Shown in pieces: positions 53,778 to 62,181 of a DNA stretch of 64,000 nucleotides; within the stretch, counting starts at the first letter, position 1; each line of letters begins with the position of its first letter. This DNA is from Chloroflexota bacterium (lineage in GTDB: Bacteria > Chloroflexota > Anaerolineae > Anaerolineales > Villigracilaceae): positions 62,001 through 126,000 of the forward strand of contig JACRLC010000015.1 in NCBI GenBank assembly GCA_016235425.1, written 5' to 3'. Position numbers and translations under genes: made by a program. The notes beneath the pieces are model-generated. The model was not told where the DNA came from, did not search any database, and saw nothing but the letters and a program-made list of their open reading frames with translations.

Positions 53778-55316
53778 ATGCAGACCAACAGAATGCAACC
53801 CTTGAATAAGTTTCTCTCCCGTATTCCTGAAATAAAAATAAACAATGGCAGCAGGGCATTCCTCAAAGAGGTCTTGATCGTCCTGGCGACCATTGGCTCC
53901 GGCATTTTTGTGGCGCGCTTGATCGTTTCGGGCCAATGGCACATCGCGGCGATCATGATCTTCTCGGTCCCGGCCATATTTATTTTGCAACGCTGCCCGT
54001 TCCTGTCCATTTTGGCCTGGCTTGTATTTGCGCCATTTCTGATGAACACTTCCTCCGTCACATTGCGCCAGGTGTATTGGGTGGTCCATCGCTTTTTGCC
54101 GCTTCTCACACTTGGGACGATCCTGCTGCCTTCTGCGTTGGGGATCAGCCGCAAACCCCTGCCGCGCCTGGGTTTTCCAGAATGGGCAATGACCGGATAC
54201 GCGGCGGTGAGTCTGTTTTCCATCGCGCTTACCAATCAGGACCCGCTTGGCACAACGTATCTCTTTTATGACCGGGTCATCATCCCAATGATGCTTTACC
54301 TGATCGTGCGATTATCCGGCCCGGACGAGAGCCTGTTGCGCTGGCTGGTTCCGGTATTCTTCTTTATCGCCTTGAGCCAGACCGGCATCGGCATTTTGTC
54401 CTGGTTCGTTCCACGCTCACTGCCCGCAAAATGGGTGGATTATGAAAACCATCGCACGATCGGCACTTTGGTCAACACGAACGCGTATGTCACAACCTTG
54501 ATCCTGGCCGGATTTATGATTTTGCACCACGGCCTGCAATCATCCTCAAAGCGAATGCGGACCATCTCCATCCTGACCTTCCTTCTGACGGTCTACGGAG
54601 TTTTTATTTCATTCTCGCGGGCCGGCTGGCTGGCGGGTCTCCTTGCCCTGTTTGGCCTGACGGCGATTTATCCCAGGATCATTACGCGCTTTGTATTGAC
54701 GATCGTGCCTGTCTTTCTGCTCATTGCCGGGTTGTTCATGCAAAACCAGCTGCGCTGGGCCGGGCAACGGTTTCTCTCGCAGGATTCGGAAAATTCTGCG
54801 CTCAGCCGCGTGCCGGTCTATGCGGCCGCGTTTCGCATGTTCGCGGCCAAGCCAATCTACGGGTGGGGCTACGGAAACTTTGACCGCTATGACCGTCAGT
54901 TTCAGAACCCGCCTGTCGCGAACATAGCCGGCGACAACAAGGATCACGCCTCTCACAATTTCTTCCTGAGCATGATCGCGGAACAGGGATTGATCGGGAT
55001 CCTGCTCTACCTTGCGCCCGTTTTCTACTGGCTGGGCCTGACTTTCAAACATTTCTTCCAATTGCCGATGAATGGATTTTGGAGCCGGAAGGTGCTGGTC
55101 ATTTTTTGGATGGTGATCCTGAGTCACGTCGTTGTCTACAATTTTGCCAACATGCGCATCGTTTTTGGACTTGGGGGCTGGTGGCTCACCCTGGGCATGA
55201 TCGCCTGCTTTATGGACTCCCACCAATCTGCGCTTGCAACGGAGTATTCCCCGGCGGCGGTTTCTAAACGGGCTGGGAATCATGCCCCTAAAACGGAAGC
55301 AGGCCTAAGGTCATGA
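53778..55316 (+). CDS. O-antigen ligase/polymerase (Wzy_C family) membrane protein
   Basis: 512 residues from ATG 53778 (ATG 53793 also possible). About 11-12 TM helices. Wzy_C features: SFSRAGWLAGLLALFG, a long outer loop and PIYGWGYGNF followed by DHASHNFFLSMIAEQGLIG with the conserved His. Polymerises or attaches the flipped repeat units on the outer face, working with Wzx (46965) and the Wzz-GGDEF protein (45872). The IS and MITE lie directly before it, so its expression may depend on read-through or a local promoter. Confidence 0.9.
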   Translation: MQTNRMQPLNKFLSRIPEIKINNGSRAFLKEVLIVLATIGSGIFVARLIVSGQWHIAAIMIFSVPAIFILQRCPFLSILAWLVFAPFLMNTSSVTLRQVYWVVHRFLPLLTLGTILLPSALGISRKPLPRLGFPEWAMTGYAAVSLFSIALTNQDPLGTTYLFYDRVIIPMMLYLIVRLSGPDESLLRWLVPVFFFIALSQTGIGILSWFVPRSLPAKWVDYENHRTIGTLVNTNAYVTTLILAGFMILHHGLQSSSKRMRTISILTFLLTVYGVFISFSRAGWLAGLLALFGLTAIYPRIITRFVLTIVPVFLLIAGLFMQNQLRWAGQRFLSQDSENSALSRVPVYAAAFRMFAAKPIYGWGYGNFDRYDRQFQNPPVANIAGDNKDHASHNFFLSMIAEQGLIGILLYLAPVFYWLGLTFKHFFQLPMNGFWSRKVLVIFWMVILSHVVVYNFANMRIVFGLGGWWLTLGMIACFMDSHQSALATEYSPAAVSKRAGNHAPKTEAGLRS

Positions 55317-56248
55317 GTGAAGCGCTGACTCAAGGTAACGGCGCCAGCCCAGGGCCCAGTCACATCCGGCGATTTTTCAAGAGAGGCCCGGGCGCGGTCA
55401 TCTTCCGAAGCGGTTTCTTTCGCAGGTTGTTGTTGTTCAAGCATTTTGCGGGTTCGTACTATCGGGCGGCTGCCCAGCCAGATCTATTCAGGGACGTGAA
55501 GACGTATTGCATGTTCGTCGGCCATAACAAAAGCGGGACGAGCATGATCGGCGCGATGCTCGATGCCCACCCCTCTGCGATTGTGGCCGATGAGGCGGAC
55601 GCGCTCGAATACGTGCGCGCAGGTTTCAGCCGCGACCAGATTTTTCACATCCTGTTGAGGCAATCCCGCCGGGAGTTTCGCAAAGGCCGGGTGACGGCCC
55701 GGCGGCTCCAGCCGTATTCTTATCTTGTGCCTGGACAGTGGCAGGGACGGTATCGAAACTTGCAGGTGATCGGAGATAGCACAGCGGGGTCAACGACGAG
55801 GAGATTTGCGTTGGAGCCGGATTTGTTGGTGCGCGTGCGGCATGTTTTGTACGGCGTGGACGTGAAGATCATCCAGGTTGTCCGCAACCCTTACGACCCG
55901 ATCAGCGCCATGATGGTGCGCGGCGGGCGTTCTTTCGAGAATGCCATCGAGACGTATTTTTCGTATTGCGAGACGCTCACACAACTTCGACAAGGTTTCG
56001 ATGCAGGCCGCCTGTTCACGATCCGCCATGAAGACTTCGTTCGCAATGGTGAGTTGAAGCTAAAAGAGATTTGTAATTTTCTTGGCCTGCCCGCGGAACC
56101 GGATTACATCGGCGCTTGCGCCAGGGTTCTGCATAAAACACCCGACACCTACCGCCATCTGGTGAAATGGGATGCCTCACATATTGACAGGGTGGCCGGT
56201 GAGATCACCCGTTTTGATTTTTTAGATGGCTATCCCCTGGAACCATAA
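55313..56248 (+). CDS. Sulfotransferase family protein, distinct lineage
   Basis: 311 residues; start overlaps the ligase stop by ATGA. After a ~60-residue basic N-terminus comes the PAPS loop MFVGHNKSGTSMIGAMLDAH and the 3'-phosphate motif VKIIQVVRNPYDPISAMMVR, then FTIRHEDFVRNGELKLKEICNFL. Not part of the tandem array family: it lacks the NFERCL and RWGD blocks. It may sulfate another position or a terminal sugar. Confidence 0.85.
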   Translation: MSEALTQGNGASPGPSHIRRFFKRGPGAVIFRSGFFRRLLLFKHFAGSYYRAAAQPDLFRDVKTYCMFVGHNKSGTSMIGAMLDAHPSAIVADEADALEYVRAGFSRDQIFHILLRQSRREFRKGRVTARRLQPYSYLVPGQWQGRYRNLQVIGDSTAGSTTRRFALEPDLLVRVRHVLYGVDVKIIQVVRNPYDPISAMMVRGGRSFENAIETYFSYCETLTQLRQGFDAGRLFTIRHEDFVRNGELKLKEICNFLGLPAEPDYIGACARVLHKTPDTYRHLVKWDASHIDRVAGEITRFDFLDGYPLEP

Positions 56249-56250
56249 CT

Positions 56251-57789
56251 ATGCTTATCAAACTGTTATCCCTCCCGGAAATTACCGAACCCAAACTTGA
56301 CCAGCCCGATGCTCTTGAGAGTGTGAAGAGGCTGTTCGATGATTTTGCCTTGAACAACATCCGTTATTGCCATTGGAAGAGCAACCTGCGGCTGGAGCAC
56401 GGCCTGCTCGGCAGGACCGACCTGGACCTGCTGGTGGACCCTGCCCAGCAGGAGAAATTCCGGCGGTTGTTGGCCGAGCACAATGTCAAACTGGTCCTTG
56501 CCCCGGCTGGAAAATGCTATCCAGGCATCGAGGATTATCTCGGTTTTGACTTTGCTACAGGAAATCTTTATCACCTGCACGTTCATTACCAGCTTGTTTT
56601 GGGAGAACAATTCGTCAAGAATTATCATATTCCGCTCGAAGAGCATTTCCTGAATTCCACCGTCAGCGCGGGCGGCTGGGTTAACATGCCCGCGCCTGAA
56701 CTGGAACTGAGCATCCTGTGCCTGCGCGCACTGCTCAAATACCGCGACCGCGATGCGCTCAAGGATATATTCTCCATTCGCTCTTCGGGCATTCCGGCGC
56801 ACATTATGAATGAGCTGAACTGGTTATCGGCGCAGACGGAAATGGACGATCTGACGCGCGTGCTGGCTGAGGTTTCAGATATTCTGCCTGCCGAGCTCAT
56901 CCTGAAATTTTTGGAGACCGTCAGTGACAATCCCAGGGATGGATTCAAACTCTGGCGGTTGCGCTCGCAGGTCCGCCAGGCGTTGGGGCGATACCAACGG
57001 CGGGAACGCCTGCTGGCAGCGGCGCAATATTTCCGCGAACTCTGGCGCCGCCAGGTGTTGACGCTGTTCAAGCCCGCGCAGGGTATGACGTTCCCGCGCG
57101 GCGGCATGACGATCACCCTGATCGGTGCGGATGGTTCCGGGAAAACAAGCCTGTGCTACGCGCTTGCCAAATGGTTGTCCTGGAAAATGGATGTCCGATC
57201 CTATTACATGGGCAGTAAAAAGCCATCCAGGTTAAGCGCCTGGTTATACCTGGCTTTTCGAATGGCTCGCAGGGGCCAGCGTGAGCTGGAAAAATTGCTT
57301 GGCAAAAAGAACCCGATCCCGCGCGGGTTGGCTTTCCTTCGGCAGGTACTGCTTTACGTTCATTTTCTGTCCGTTGGCGAGGATCGTTATCGCCGTTACC
57401 GCAAAGGGAAAAGACAGGCCGGTGATGGTTCCATCGTGATCTTCGACCGCTTTCCTTACGAATCGCCGCTGGACGGGCCTGAGATACAGAAGAATGCGGA
57501 GGGGCAAAACATGGTATTGGTCGGCTTTTTATCCCAGCGCGAGCAGAAGTTGTACGGCAAATTTACACTCCCCGATTATCTGATCATTTTGGATGTTACT
57601 CCCGAAGTTTCTGTAAAACGCAAACCGGATCACTCGCTGGAGAAGATCCAGGGGAAGAAGCAGGCAATTGATAAATTACAGTCGGCGCTTGGGAAAAAAA
57701 CCGCGGCCAACTGGGCGAACCAAAATGCCGACTTGCCGTTTGAGGATGTCCTGTTGCAGTTAAAGAGGAAGATATGGGCGGTGCTTTGA
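56251..57789 (+). CDS. Nucleotidyltransferase-like/thymidylate-kinase-like fusion protein
   Basis: 512 residues. N-terminal half (~20-190) resembles a nucleotidyltransferase-type domain (RYCHWKSNLRLEHGL then RTDLDLLVDPAQQEKF). From ~residue 288 a thymidylate-kinase-like P-loop domain follows: LIGADGSGKTSLCYALAKWL, then IVIFDRFPYESPLDGP and PDYLIILDVTPEVSVKRK. Proteins of this layout recur in capsule clusters without assigned function; phosphorylation of a sugar or lipid rather than dTMP is likely. Its end overlaps the next gene by 16 bases. Confidence 0.75.
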   Translation: MLIKLLSLPEITEPKLDQPDALESVKRLFDDFALNNIRYCHWKSNLRLEHGLLGRTDLDLLVDPAQQEKFRRLLAEHNVKLVLAPAGKCYPGIEDYLGFDFATGNLYHLHVHYQLVLGEQFVKNYHIPLEEHFLNSTVSAGGWVNMPAPELELSILCLRALLKYRDRDALKDIFSIRSSGIPAHIMNELNWLSAQTEMDDLTRVLAEVSDILPAELILKFLETVSDNPRDGFKLWRLRSQVRQALGRYQRRERLLAAAQYFRELWRRQVLTLFKPAQGMTFPRGGMTITLIGADGSGKTSLCYALAKWLSWKMDVRSYYMGSKKPSRLSAWLYLAFRMARRGQRELEKLLGKKNPIPRGLAFLRQVLLYVHFLSVGEDRYRRYRKGKRQAGDGSIVIFDRFPYESPLDGPEIQKNAEGQNMVLVGFLSQREQKLYGKFTLPDYLIILDVTPEVSVKRKPDHSLEKIQGKKQAIDKLQSALGKKTAANWANQNADLPFEDVLLQLKRKIWAVL

Positions 57790-58574
57790 AAAGTGATTTT
57801 GATCATGCCCTGGTGATCGAATTCATGAGCACGCCCGGCGCAGGCAAGACCACCATCCGGCCTGCGGTGAAGGAATTTTTTGCATCATGTGGGCTTCACG
57901 CCTGGACGGCGGTGGATGCGGGTCGTCCATTTGCAAGGCGCACCATGGTGGGAAAATTGGTCGGTTCGATGATGCCAGTCTCAGTCCGCAGTGCGCTTCT
58001 CTGGCAGGTCTTTTATCATCTCAGTAAACTCTATCGTTTGAAATTCCGTTTCGAGAACCGCGCACTGCTTCGCTCGGTTTTGCGCTTCCAGCGCCAGCGT
58101 CCGATTGCTGAGGCGGATCGAAGACACGTCTTGCACTGGTTCATTAACCTCACCGGTCAATACGCGTTCCTCAAACAATACGCGCATTCCGACGATGTGT
58201 TGATCTTCGACGAGGGCTTTACTCATCGTGTGGTTCAGCTCTTTGCTTCGGAAAGCGAAACGCCGGACCTTGAACGCGTTCGCGATTACCTGGATATGCT
58301 CACCAAGCCGGACCTCATCATTCGGCCCAGAGCTTCCCTGGAGACTTGCATCCATCGTGTGGATGAGCGCGGGATTTGGGAACGCTTCCGCAATCGGGAC
58401 CGAAAAACTTTCTGCCGTTTTATGAGTAATGCCCACGCTGTAGTCAATTTTGCCGCGGACCATCTCCAGTCCAAAGGCTGGCCGGTGGTTGAGATAATCA
58501 ACGATCACCGGCCTCCCGCCGATTCGCAGAGACAGTTGCTGGTGGAGCTTTCATCGATTTATCGTAGTTATTAA
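57774..58574 (+). CDS. P-loop kinase-like protein
   Basis: 266 residues. Walker A is EFMSTPGAGKTTIRPAVKEF near residue 20, Walker B-like DDVLIFDEGFTHRV near 143 and a basic lid RVDERGIWERFRNRD. Fold suggests a small-molecule kinase (thymidylate/uridine/APS-kinase-like superfamily), substrate unknown. APS kinase for PAPS supply is tempting given the sulfotransferases, but no APS-kinase motif is seen. Overlaps the fusion gene, so co-translated. Confidence 0.72.
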   Translation: MGGALKSDFDHALVIEFMSTPGAGKTTIRPAVKEFFASCGLHAWTAVDAGRPFARRTMVGKLVGSMMPVSVRSALLWQVFYHLSKLYRLKFRFENRALLRSVLRFQRQRPIAEADRRHVLHWFINLTGQYAFLKQYAHSDDVLIFDEGFTHRVVQLFASESETPDLERVRDYLDMLTKPDLIIRPRASLETCIHRVDERGIWERFRNRDRKTFCRFMSNAHAVVNFAADHLQSKGWPVVEIINDHRPPADSQRQLLVELSSIYRSY

Positions 58575-58706
58575 CTGATGTTATGCACCGTCCCGAAGGG
58601 TTGAGTGGAAAGCAAGCCTGAATTACGGGAACCTTCCCTGTCCCGTCCGCCGGGCCAGGACGGGGCGGGACGTTCTGCGTAAGGTGAGTTATTAATTGTG
58701 GATGGA

Positions 58707-58730
58707 GTGCAAAATCTCCCGATTTTGCAC
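58707..58730. other. Perfect 10-bp hairpin upstream of the phosphotransferase gene
   Basis: GTGCAAAATC (58707-58716) pairs with GATTTTGCAC (58721-58730) around TCCC. No T-run follows. It sits in a 234-base gap, after a GC-rich stretch with CCCGTCC/GGACGGG arms. It could be an attenuator or operator. Confidence 0.45.
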
Positions 58731-58808
58731 AGAAGCCAGGAGACCTTTGACTCCAAAATTTTTAGCGCGTACAGTTTCCCTCACATCTTATTTAAAGGTA
58801 GGTACACC

Positions 58809-59942
58809 ATGTCCGTCTTTTCTTATCCCGGCATCATCTCCGTGCCCCGCCCCTCAAAACTCAGGGCATACATTACTTCCCACTTGCGTTCGCCCGATAT
58901 TAGCTCCGACGCCGTGCGCGAGGTGCTGTCCGAGTATGGCTTGAACTCGACGGGGGTAATTCAAAACATGCCCAACGCCCGCCGTAATCGCAATTTGATC
59001 GTGGGCACACAGGAGGGACCGAAAGTCCTCAAACTCTACCGCGCAGATTGGCGCGCAGAGACCATCGCCTATGAGCATTCCATCCTGGCGTATCTTGCCG
59101 GCATGGATTTTCGCGCGCCGCGGTTGTGCGCCACATCTGCCGGCTCCACGCGTGTATCAATCAGCGGGCGTAATTACTGTGTCTTTGAATATGAGAGCGG
59201 CTCCAATTATTCTTCGATGTTCCTCTTCCGTCCGCACCGCAAGAGACTGATGCGTACCGCAGGCCGCACGCTCGCGCGCTTGCATCGTCAATTGCAGGGG
59301 TTCCTGCCTGTGGGCAGGCATCATCTTGGTTTTTCATCTTATGCGGGCGACCGCACGCGCGACCTGACCTGGCATGTGAAGCGGGTATCCGAATTCAAAC
59401 AACGCTCGCGCCAACTCGGCGACCCCTCCGCGCAAATACACGCCGATTGGCTCGTGAGTCATGCCTGGCAAATCCTGGACGATCTCACCGACCTGAAACA
59501 TGCCATGAAGGATGCGGACCTGCCGCGAACGATCATTCACGGGGACTTCGGTTTGCACAACCTGATCTTTCAGGATGCAGATACCGCCACCCTCATGGAC
59601 TTTGAACTGGCGCGCCTCGAATGGCGACTCGGCGACCTGGTCTCCTGCCTCTCCAAATTACGCAATCGCAGAGGAGAATACGATCTCCAGAGCATTCACG
59701 AACTCCTTGCGGCTTATCAGGATGAATGCCCGGTCAGCGATGAAGAGTGGCGATGGTTCCCATTGGTTTGGCGGCATTACAAACTGGTCAAGGCCGTGCA
59801 GTATTGGAGTTCATACTTCGAGACGAATGGGCCGGTCCGCAAACTGGCTCTCGCGCGCGACGCGGTGAATCAGGCCGTTTGGCTGGTCAATGATCCTTTA
59901 ACGGTGGCAGGTTTACGGTCGGGAATGAAGCGGGAGTTATGA
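58809..59942 (+). CDS. Aminoglycoside-phosphotransferase-family kinase
   Basis: 377 residues from ATG 58809 (AGGTAGG upstream); an in-frame ATG at 58698 runs through the hairpin and is unlikely. APH/choline-kinase fold: ATP-binding lobe (GPKVLKLYRADWRAETIAYEH), catalytic loop IIHGDFGLHNLIFQD (HGDxxxxN) and metal-binding LMDFELARLEWRLGD. Likely phosphorylates a sugar or small alcohol for the polysaccharide; antibiotic resistance is improbable in this context. Confidence 0.86.
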   Translation: MSVFSYPGIISVPRPSKLRAYITSHLRSPDISSDAVREVLSEYGLNSTGVIQNMPNARRNRNLIVGTQEGPKVLKLYRADWRAETIAYEHSILAYLAGMDFRAPRLCATSAGSTRVSISGRNYCVFEYESGSNYSSMFLFRPHRKRLMRTAGRTLARLHRQLQGFLPVGRHHLGFSSYAGDRTRDLTWHVKRVSEFKQRSRQLGDPSAQIHADWLVSHAWQILDDLTDLKHAMKDADLPRTIIHGDFGLHNLIFQDADTATLMDFELARLEWRLGDLVSCLSKLRNRRGEYDLQSIHELLAAYQDECPVSDEEWRWFPLVWRHYKLVKAVQYWSSYFETNGPVRKLALARDAVNQAVWLVNDPLTVAGLRSGMKREL

Positions 59943-61180
59943 AAGGCGAATCCCTCTGCGTACTGCAAGTCGTCAGCAATCTTGATGTCGGCGGCGCGCA
60001 GGAAGTTGTCCGCACGCTGGCCGAGAATTTGGAGAAGGCCGGCTGCAGGTCCGTTGTCTGCGCTTTTAAAGATGGTCCCCTGCGGGTTGAGATCGAACGG
60101 CTGGGCATCCCGGTGGAAATCCTTCCGCAACGGCGGCACAGCATCCTATCCCTGCCTTTGTTCGCGTTGGATATGTTGCGCCTTCGGCGCGCCTTTCTTG
60201 CGTTGGTGAACAAACATGGCGTGGATGTGATCCAAACCCATTTACTGCGAAGCCTGGATTTTCTGGTGCTAAGCCTAAGGCTGGCTTCGAGCGTGCTGGT
60301 GTTTTGGACGTTCCATAACGCGCGCTTCGAATTACGCGAGGAACACCTTGCCCGGCATAGGTGGTCCTTCAAGATGAAGCACCGGGGGTATCGATTCCTT
60401 TATCGCCTGTGTGGGCGCTGGGTCAACAGGTTCATTGCGGTTTCAGAAAATGTGAAGACGTCCGTGCTCGAGTCCCTGCCCGGCATACCGGAGGGGCGGA
60501 TCATTACCATCTGCAACAGCGTGGATGCCAGCCGTTACGGTGATCGAGCGAGGCGCGATGACCTGCGGCGTGAGTTGGGGCTGGGGGAAGATGATCGGGT
60601 TGTGGCGGTTGTGGCAACCTTGAAAGAACAAAAAGGGCATCGCTTTTTATTGGATGCCCTGCCCAAAGTGGTGAAGCAATACCCGGACTTAAAGGTGCTG
60701 TTCATCGGCGGCGGCGAATTGGGAGATGCGCTTCAATCCCGGACGTTGGGACTGGGTTTGGAAAACTACGTGCATTTTCTTGGCAACCGCGGTGACGTTC
60801 CGGCGCTGTTGGCCGCGAGCGATTATTTCATCCTGCCCTCGTTGTGGGAGGGACTGCCCATGGCGCTGGCGGAAGCGATGGCAAGCGGACTGCCTGTGAT
60901 CGCCACGCGGGTTTCCGGCACAAGTCAGGTGGTGGTTCATGCCGAAACGGGATTGCTCGTCCCGCCGGGTGATTCTGATGAACTGTCGTTTGCAATGTTG
61001 AAGCTGCTCTCAAACCCGGCGAGGGCCGCGGAGATGGGCGCGGCCGCCAGACGCCGGGTGGAGGTCCATTTCAGCGCGCAGGCACAGGCGCGTGAGTATG
61101 CTGCGCTGTTCACACAGGAATTAAATCCGCGAAAAACATCGGCGAAGGCCGACCCATCTTATCAAGGAGATCGTGTATGA
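59939..61180 (+). CDS. GT4-family glycosyltransferase
   Basis: 413 residues, start overlapping the kinase stop by ATGA. GT-B fold: N-terminal VVSNLDVGGAQEVVRTLAEN, C-terminal VVATLKEQKGHRFLLDALP and the donor site PSLWEGLPMALAEAMASGLP. The only clear glycosyltransferase downstream of the initiating enzyme in this locus; other transferases must lie beyond the right edge or elsewhere. Ends in a 4-base overlap with the next sulfotransferase. Confidence 0.93.
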   Translation: MKGESLCVLQVVSNLDVGGAQEVVRTLAENLEKAGCRSVVCAFKDGPLRVEIERLGIPVEILPQRRHSILSLPLFALDMLRLRRAFLALVNKHGVDVIQTHLLRSLDFLVLSLRLASSVLVFWTFHNARFELREEHLARHRWSFKMKHRGYRFLYRLCGRWVNRFIAVSENVKTSVLESLPGIPEGRIITICNSVDASRYGDRARRDDLRRELGLGEDDRVVAVVATLKEQKGHRFLLDALPKVVKQYPDLKVLFIGGGELGDALQSRTLGLGLENYVHFLGNRGDVPALLAASDYFILPSLWEGLPMALAEAMASGLPVIATRVSGTSQVVVHAETGLLVPPGDSDELSFAMLKLLSNPARAAEMGAAARRRVEVHFSAQAQAREYAALFTQELNPRKTSAKADPSYQGDRV

Positions 61181-62181
61181 CCGGTGGTCCGATTTTCATT
61201 GCAGGTCCTGATCGAAGCGGAACGACGTTATTGTTTGCGCTGCTGGCCTCGCATCCAAACATCTCCATGGTGCGGCGTACAAATATGTGGCGTTACTTTC
61301 ACAAGCGCTACGGCGGCCTAGATGAGCCAAAGAATTTCGAACGATGCTTTGGGGACATGTTGCGTTACAACCGCATCCAGAATTTTCTGAGGCCGGACGC
61401 GGAGCGGATCAAGCGCGAGTTTTCGCTGGGAAGCCCGACCTATGGCCGGCTGTTCGCATTGTTCCACCAGCACCATGCTGAAAGATTGGGAAAGACGCGC
61501 TGGGGGGATAAGTCACTGCACACCGAACATTACGTGGATGAAGTGCTGGCGGAATTTCCCGATGCGAAGATCCTGCACATGGCACGCGACCCGCGCGACC
61601 GCTATGCCTCCGTCCGCAAGCGGCATGGACGGGATACGCCCCGGCTGGGCGGTGCGAACGGCCGCTGGTTATTTTCCATGAACAGGGCCATCCGCAACCA
61701 GAAAAAATATCCCGACCAGTACAAGATTGTCCGATTCGAGGATCTGGCTCTGGAGCCGGAGTCAACCCTGAAAGATGTGTGCGCTTTTATCGGGGAGGAG
61801 TATGTTCCCGAAATGCTGACAATGAGCGGTGCGATGGATCACAGGGATGGCGGAGGCAACAGTTCATTTGGAAAGATCGAACCGGGGAAAATATCCTCGA
61901 AACCGATTGGCCGTTATCACTCCGTACTCTCCCAGGTCGAGATCGCCTGCATTCAAATGTTTACAGGAAAGTTCATGCAGAAACTTGGTTACGAACGCAT
62001 GCCGGTGAGGTTGTCGCCTGCGGAGGCGTTTAAGTTCTATGGGCAGGTCCTCCCGTCCAGTTTGATGCGGGCGGCGGGGTGGATGTTGTTGAATGAGATC
62101 AAGATCAAGCGCGGCGAACCGCTTCCTCACGCCCGCATGTTGCCGGAAAGTGCGTCCGGTATAGAGGGACAATATGTTTAA
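61177..62181 (+). CDS. Sulfotransferase family protein, array type
   Basis: 334 residues. PAPS loop FIAGPDRSGTTLLFALLASH with canonical GTT, RWGDKSLHTEHYVDEVL and LHMARDPRDRYASV. Same family as copies 1-4 at 48.5-52.3 kb and closest to copy 4, although ~9 kb away and separated by the IS. The next gene starts inside its last codons. Confidence 0.9.
   Translation: MTGGPIFIAGPDRSGTTLLFALLASHPNISMVRRTNMWRYFHKRYGGLDEPKNFERCFGDMLRYNRIQNFLRPDAERIKREFSLGSPTYGRLFALFHQHHAERLGKTRWGDKSLHTEHYVDEVLAEFPDAKILHMARDPRDRYASVRKRHGRDTPRLGGANGRWLFSMNRAIRNQKKYPDQYKIVRFEDLALEPESTLKDVCAFIGEEYVPEMLTMSGAMDHRDGGGNSSFGKIEPGKISSKPIGRYHSVLSQVEIACIQMFTGKFMQKLGYERMPVRLSPAEAFKFYGQVLPSSLMRAAGWMLLNEIKIKRGEPLPHARMLPESASGIEGQYV

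Noticed and set aside
57774..58574. Annotation as APS kinase
   Set aside because: Attractive beside sulfotransferases, but only a generic Walker A is seen and the APS-kinase signature is missing.
58809..59942. Antibiotic-resistance phosphotransferase
   Set aside because: APH fold alone; context is glycan synthesis and similarity is to the general kinase family.
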